Source of the DNA: Acidobacteriota bacterium
GTDB taxonomy: Bacteria; Acidobacteriota; Holophagae; Thermotomaculales; Thermotomaculaceae
Length of the DNA stretch: 9,580 nt
Direction: 5' to 3'
NCBI GenBank assembly: GCA_015487755.1
Contig: WFPG01000274.1
Coordinates: forward strand, 1 to 9,580
Part shown: positions 6,821 to 9,580 of the stretch, one piece after another
Position numbering within the stretch: the stretch's first letter is position 1
How the letters are laid out: each line of letters begins with the position of its first letter
Notes under the pieces: generated by a model
Told to the model about the DNA's origin: nothing
Database searches by the model: none
What the model saw: only the letters and a program-made list of their open reading frames with translations
Position numbers and translations under genes: made by a program

Positions 6821-6844
6821 AATGAATGAGAGTTCATTCATTAT
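6819..6844 (+). promoter_or_regulatory. FadR-type palindromic operator
   Basis: A 26-bp inverted repeat has perfect 11-bp arms (6819-6829 and 6834-6844) around a 4-bp centre GAGT. Its core is TGAATGA-N4-TCATTCA, 6823-6840. This is the arm sequence and spacing I recall for the B. subtilis FadR box. It overlaps the -10 and the expected transcription start of the adjacent TetR-family gene, whose product is FadR-like. Autoregulation, relieved by long-chain acyl-CoA, is therefore the natural reading. It lies upstream of the divergent ktrB promoter, so a direct effect on ktrB is less likely. Confidence 0.8.
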
Positions 6845-6856
6845 AGGTCGGTGAAT

Positions 6857-7441
6857 ATGAAGTTAAAAAAGGAAGAGAAAAAAAGAAAGATAATAGACGC
6901 GGCGATAAAGATATTCGCAAGAAACGGGTACTTTAATTCAAGGGTATCCGAGATTGCGAAAGAGGCAGGTGTTGCTGACGGAACAATTTATATCTACTTT
7001 TCAAGTAAAGAGGAGTTATTATCTGCGATTTTTGATGAAGCATTGCAGGTTTTTGTAGAAGAATCAAAAAACACATTGAAAGAGATAGATGACCCTATAG
7101 AAAAGTTAAAAAAAATTGTATGCCTTCATTTAAAGCACCTCGGTTCAAACAGAGACCTTGCTATGGTTTTTCAAATTGAGTTCAGGCATAACATAGTTTT
7201 TATGGAAAGGCTTACCAAAACAAGGCTTGCAGATTACTTTAAGATTATAGAAGGCGTAATATTAGAAGGCCAGCAAAAGGGATTGTTTAAAGAATTAAAC
7301 CCCCGATTCTGTGCAAAAATTCTTTTCGGAATTATAGACGAGATGGTTACTTCCTGGTTGATTGCAAATAAAAATTATAAACTTGAAAAAGACGCGGATA
7401 TTCTCGTAAATACCTTTGTTTACGGTATTGCAAAAAATTAA
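6857..7441 (+). CDS. fadR: TetR-family fatty-acid regulator (FadR/YsiA-like)
   Basis: This 194-residue cytoplasmic repressor of the TetR family closely resembles B. subtilis FadR (YsiA), which represses beta-oxidation genes and is released by long-chain acyl-CoA. The N-terminal DNA-binding domain (about residues 8-55) shows KIIDAAIKIFARNGY, then the HTH with VSEIAKEAGVADGTIYIYF and SKEELL. The C-terminal ligand domain shares segments such as LAMVFQIEFR, IIEGVILEGQQKGLF and LFGIIDEMVTSW with the Bacillus protein. The ATG at 6857 is preferred to a GTG at 6851, since the purine-rich AGGTCGGTG lies at a better distance from the ATG. A promoter and palindromic operator sit just upstream. The acyl-CoA synthetase follows after 48 bp on the same strand, supporting the fatty-acid role. 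Ligand and regulon are inferred from homology. Confidence 0.88.
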   Translation: MKLKKEEKKRKIIDAAIKIFARNGYFNSRVSEIAKEAGVADGTIYIYFSSKEELLSAIFDEALQVFVEESKNTLKEIDDPIEKLKKIVCLHLKHLGSNRDLAMVFQIEFRHNIVFMERLTKTRLADYFKIIEGVILEGQQKGLFKELNPRFCAKILFGIIDEMVTSWLIANKNYKLEKDADILVNTFVYGIAKN

Positions 7442-7455
7442 GGTTATAGTACAAT
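7428..7455 (+). promoter_or_regulatory. Weak candidate internal promoter before the acyl-CoA synthetase gene
   Basis: TTGCAA (7428-7433) overlaps the end of the fadR-like gene, and TACAAT (7450-7455) follows with a 16-bp spacer. The -35 matches only four of six bases. It could add transcription of the synthetase gene independent of the FadR operator; no second operator copy is seen in this 48-bp gap. In AT-rich DNA such a match may be chance. Confidence 0.25.
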
Positions 7456-7479
7456 AAAATCAACTTTACAAAAATTATC

Positions 7480-7486
7480 GGGGGGG
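7480..7486 (+). promoter_or_regulatory. G7 ribosome binding site of the acyl-CoA synthetase gene
   Basis: Seven G residues are followed by ATA and the ATG at 7490, leaving a 3-nt gap from the tract end and about 5 nt from its middle. It fixes the start. A homopolymer of this length in an SD could vary in length by slippage, which would alter SD spacing; there is no direct sign that it does. Confidence 0.6.
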
Positions 7487-7489
7487 ATA

Positions 7490-9295
7490 ATGGAAATTAA
7501 AACTATCTGTCATTTGTTTTTTGACCTTGTTGACAATAACCCTGAACACATTGTTTTTAAGTACAAAAAAGACGGGGTTTATGTAGGGCTAAAGGCCACC
7601 GAAGTTAAGGAAACCGTTGAAAACCTGGCAAACGGGTTAATGGCTTTAGGGGCTAAGCCTGATTCAAAGGTTGCCATAATTTCCCATAATAGAGTTGAGT
7701 GGGTTCTGGCAGACCTTGCCATAACCACTTCCGCCGGGGTAACGGCCTCTATCTATCCGACATTGTTAGGGCATCAGGCGGCATACATTATAAACGATTC
7801 CGATGCTGAAATTATTTTTGTTGAAAATATGCTTCAATTTGAAAAGATTGAAAGCGTATGGAAGGATTGTCCCAACTTAAAGTATATGGTGGTAATGGAC
7901 GACACAAAAGTTGACAAAGAAAATGTTTTAACATTCAGTGAGCTTATAGAAAAAGGAAAAGAATACAAGGCTAAAAACCCTGACGAATACAAACAAAGGT
8001 GGCAGTCAAGAAAGCCTGAAGATTTGCTTACTCTTATCTACACATCAGGCACAACGGGCGACCCGAAAGGGGTTATGCTTACCCATAACAACCTTGTTTC
8101 AAATGTAAAAGACTCAACAACCCATGTTTTAGGAGAAAGGCTTAAACCGGGAAAACTTACCGCTTTATCCTTTTTGCCTTTAAGCCACTCTCTTGAAAGA
8201 ATGGCAGGCTACTACCTTATGTTATACAACGGTGCAACTATCGCGTTTGCTGAAAGCATAGATACCGTTGCCCAGAATATGCTTGAAGTAAGGCCTACCT
8301 GTATGGTTTCAGTACCGAGGCTGTATGAAAAGATTTATGCCAAAGTGATAGATACGGCACTGTCAAGCGGCGGATTAAAGAAGAAGATATTCTTATGGGC
8401 AAAGGACATCGGCTCTCAGGTTGTTGCTTTAAGGGTTCAGGGGAAAAAACCTTCCGGAATGCTCAAATTTAAATACGGACTTGCAAAGAAACTTGTTTTT
8501 AGCAAATTGAAAGAAAAAACAGGCGGAAGGCTGTGGTTCTTCATTTCAGGCGGTGCGCCTTTAGGTAAAGAAATTGCAGAGTTTTTCCTTGCGGCTGATT
8601 TAATTATCCTTGAAGGCTACGGTTTAACCGAAACTTCTCCCGTTATCTCTGTAAACACCTTTGACAAAATAAAACCGGGAACTGTCGGGCTTCCAATACC
8701 GAATGTTCAGGTTAAAATTGCCGAAGACGGAGAGATTTTGTGCAAAGGGCCTAATGTTATGAAGGGCTATTACAAAAAGCCCGAAGATACAAAAGAGGCT
8801 ATTGACGAAGATGGCTGGTTCCACACAGGGGATATAGGCATGATAGACGAAGACGGCTTTCTTGTAATTACCGATAGAAAGAAAGAGATAATTGTTACAT
8901 CAGGCGGAAAGAATGTTGCGCCTCAGCCTATTGAAAACGCCTTAAAGGCAAGCAAATACATAACTCAGGCTGTTTTAATAGGGGATAAAAGGAAATATAT
9001 ATCTGCCTTAATTGTTCCCGATTTTGATGTGTTAACAAAATGGGCAAAGCAAAACGGCATTGACTTTACTTCAAATGAAGATTTGATAGAAAAGCAACTT
9101 GTAAAAGACTTAATTCAGAGAGAAGTTGAAAAGGTTAACCATGACCTTGCAAGGTATGAGCAGGTTAAAAAGTTTGCCCTTCTCCCCCATGAATTAACCC
9201 AGGATGGCGGGGAGCTTACCCCCACTTTGAAGGTGAAAAGAAGGGTTATAAACGAAAAATACAAGGATATAATTGACGGTTTATATGCCGAATAG
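7490..9295 (+). CDS. fadD: Long-chain fatty acid-CoA ligase (AMP-forming acyl-CoA synthetase)
   Basis: This 601-residue enzyme of the ANL superfamily activates free fatty acids with ATP and CoA to acyl-CoA through an acyl-AMP intermediate, the entry step for beta-oxidation and lipid reuse. The motifs are intact: the P-loop YTSGTTGDPKGV at 184-195; GYGLTETSP at 376-384; GWFHTGDIG with Asp448; the hinge ITDRKKEII with Arg463; and the C-terminal LTPTLKVKRR with the adenylation Lys581. The DGWFHTGDIG, KNVAPQPIEN and AVLIGDKRKYISALIVPDF pattern and the roughly 600-residue length fit the bacterial long-chain (FadD15/LcfA-like) group rather than acetyl-CoA synthetases. No transmembrane segment is evident, so it is probably cytoplasmic or peripheral on the membrane. 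It follows the FadR-like gene, probably in one transcript, and its 3' end overlaps the next reading frame. Chain-length preference cannot be read from the sequence. Confidence 0.93.
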   Translation: MEIKTICHLFFDLVDNNPEHIVFKYKKDGVYVGLKATEVKETVENLANGLMALGAKPDSKVAIISHNRVEWVLADLAITTSAGVTASIYPTLLGHQAAYIINDSDAEIIFVENMLQFEKIESVWKDCPNLKYMVVMDDTKVDKENVLTFSELIEKGKEYKAKNPDEYKQRWQSRKPEDLLTLIYTSGTTGDPKGVMLTHNNLVSNVKDSTTHVLGERLKPGKLTALSFLPLSHSLERMAGYYLMLYNGATIAFAESIDTVAQNMLEVRPTCMVSVPRLYEKIYAKVIDTALSSGGLKKKIFLWAKDIGSQVVALRVQGKKPSGMLKFKYGLAKKLVFSKLKEKTGGRLWFFISGGAPLGKEIAEFFLAADLIILEGYGLTETSPVISVNTFDKIKPGTVGLPIPNVQVKIAEDGEILCKGPNVMKGYYKKPEDTKEAIDEDGWFHTGDIGMIDEDGFLVITDRKKEIIVTSGGKNVAPQPIENALKASKYITQAVLIGDKRKYISALIVPDFDVLTKWAKQNGIDFTSNEDLIEKQLVKDLIQREVEKVNHDLARYEQVKKFALLPHELTQDGGELTPTLKVKRRVINEKYKDIIDGLYAE

Positions 9296-9580
9296 TGAGA
9301 TTTTCTCTCAACTGATACAAAACGAGTATGTCAGGAAGGGCTTGATAGCCCTTCTTGTTTTGTTTTTAGCATTTTTTTTAAGGAGAATAGCGGTAAAAAG
9401 AATATTCTCCCTTATTGGTAAGGTTGCAGGCAAAACAAAGACAAAAAGCGACGACTTTCTTGCGGAAAACCTTCCTGCAGTAATAAACACATTTATCCTT
9501 TTAATTGCAATTTATATTATTGTTTCATTGTTTAAAACAGACATAACCCATCCCTTGTTTAAAAAGGTTGTGGACAATAC
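9285..9580 (+). CDS. MscS-family mechanosensitive channel, N-terminal part (runs off window)
   Basis: An open frame beginning with ATG at 9285 runs to the window edge without a stop (98 codons). It overlaps the acyl-CoA synthetase stop by 11 bp. The encoded protein has a short polar start, a first membrane helix at about residues 18-36 (KGLIALLVLFLAFFLRR), a basic and acidic linker with TKSDDFLAENL at about 53-63, and a second membrane helix at about 65-83 (AVINTFILLIAIYIIVSLF). This order, with the charged DDFLAE segment between helices, is typical of the N-terminal part of MscS-like small-conductance channels, which release solutes on osmotic downshock. The diagnostic pore helix and beta domain would lie beyond the window. 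An in-frame TTG at 9273, with AAGGA five bases before it, is an alternative start. A terminator-like hairpin lies within codons 17-28. Confidence 0.62.
   Translation, partial: MPNSEIFSQLIQNEYVRKGLIALLVLFLAFFLRRIAVKRIFSLIGKVAGKTKTKSDDFLAENLPAVINTFILLIAIYIIVSLFKTDITHPLFKKVVDN
9333..9367 (+). terminator. Intrinsic terminator-like hairpin after the acyl-CoA synthetase gene
   Basis: GAAGGGCT (9335-9342) pairs with AGCCCTTC (9347-9354) around a TGAT loop; the stem extends by one G-U and one A-U pair to about 10 bp. A T-rich tract with 11 T in 13 bases (9355-9367) follows directly. By form it is a good Rho-independent terminator, about 40 bp after the synthetase stop. It is, however, inside the 5' coding part of the MscS-like gene, so it may act as a partial terminator or attenuator. 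The T-rich tract also encodes the first membrane helix, which naturally uses U-rich codons. Confidence 0.6.

Noticed and set aside
6851..6856. GTG start for the fadR-like gene at 6851.
   Set aside because: The only purine-rich SD candidate is 3 nt from the GTG but well placed for the ATG at 6857; the two choices differ by just two residues.
6743..6856. A K+ or c-di-AMP-type riboswitch upstream of ktrB.
   Set aside because: The divergent region is only 114 bp, the ktrB promoter leaves almost no leader, and no extended helices other than the FadR-type palindrome are seen.

Overview
The window comes from an AT-rich, diderm (Gram-negative-type) bacterium. It encodes an LptD lipopolysaccharide-export porin and a TolC-family outer-membrane channel, so an outer membrane with LPS is expected. 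Arginine codons are mostly AGG/AGA, lysine is abundant, and Shine-Dalgarno (SD) sites are purine-rich. The fatty-acid regulator and its operator resemble those of Bacillus, which is unexpected beside an LptD gene. I cannot name the phylum from the sequence alone.

Layout. (i) Positions 1-578 (+) hold the C-terminal part of a family-2 O-methyltransferase whose start lies outside the window. (ii) It converges on a minus-strand block, and the two stop codons share a TTAA at 575-578. Read in transcription order from 6742 down to 575, the block is: KtrB potassium channel subunit, KtrA RCK regulatory subunit, a secreted protein of unknown function, LptD, a short gap with its own promoter, then the TolC-family protein. 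The first four are tightly packed (10-bp gap, 4-bp overlap, 38-bp overlap) and look like one operon. (iii) The 114-bp divergent intergenic region (6743-6856) carries a promoter in each direction and a near-perfect 26-bp palindrome that matches the FadR box recalled for Bacillus subtilis. (iv) On the plus strand, a TetR-family FadR-like repressor (6857-7441) is followed by a long-chain acyl-CoA synthetase (7490-9295). A gene whose 5' end overlaps the synthetase and which runs off the window (from 9285) looks like the N-terminus of an MscS-family mechanosensitive channel.

How the genes work together. The FadR-like protein and the acyl-CoA synthetase form a fatty-acid activation unit: the repressor should sit on its own promoter and be released by long-chain acyl-CoA, the product of the synthetase. 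KtrAB is an ion-driven K+ uptake system gated by nucleotide binding to KtrA. A strong intrinsic-terminator-like hairpin lies about 40 bp after the synthetase stop but inside the coding start of the MscS-like gene. That is one of the more curious features here. No tRNA, rRNA, CRISPR array, insertion sequence or long repeat was seen, and no gene-free stretch exceeds 300 bases. I found no clear new multi-gene system. The best leads are the cross-phylum FadR box, the terminator inside the MscS-like gene, the unknown secreted protein between KtrA and LptD, and the possibly leaderless ktrB.
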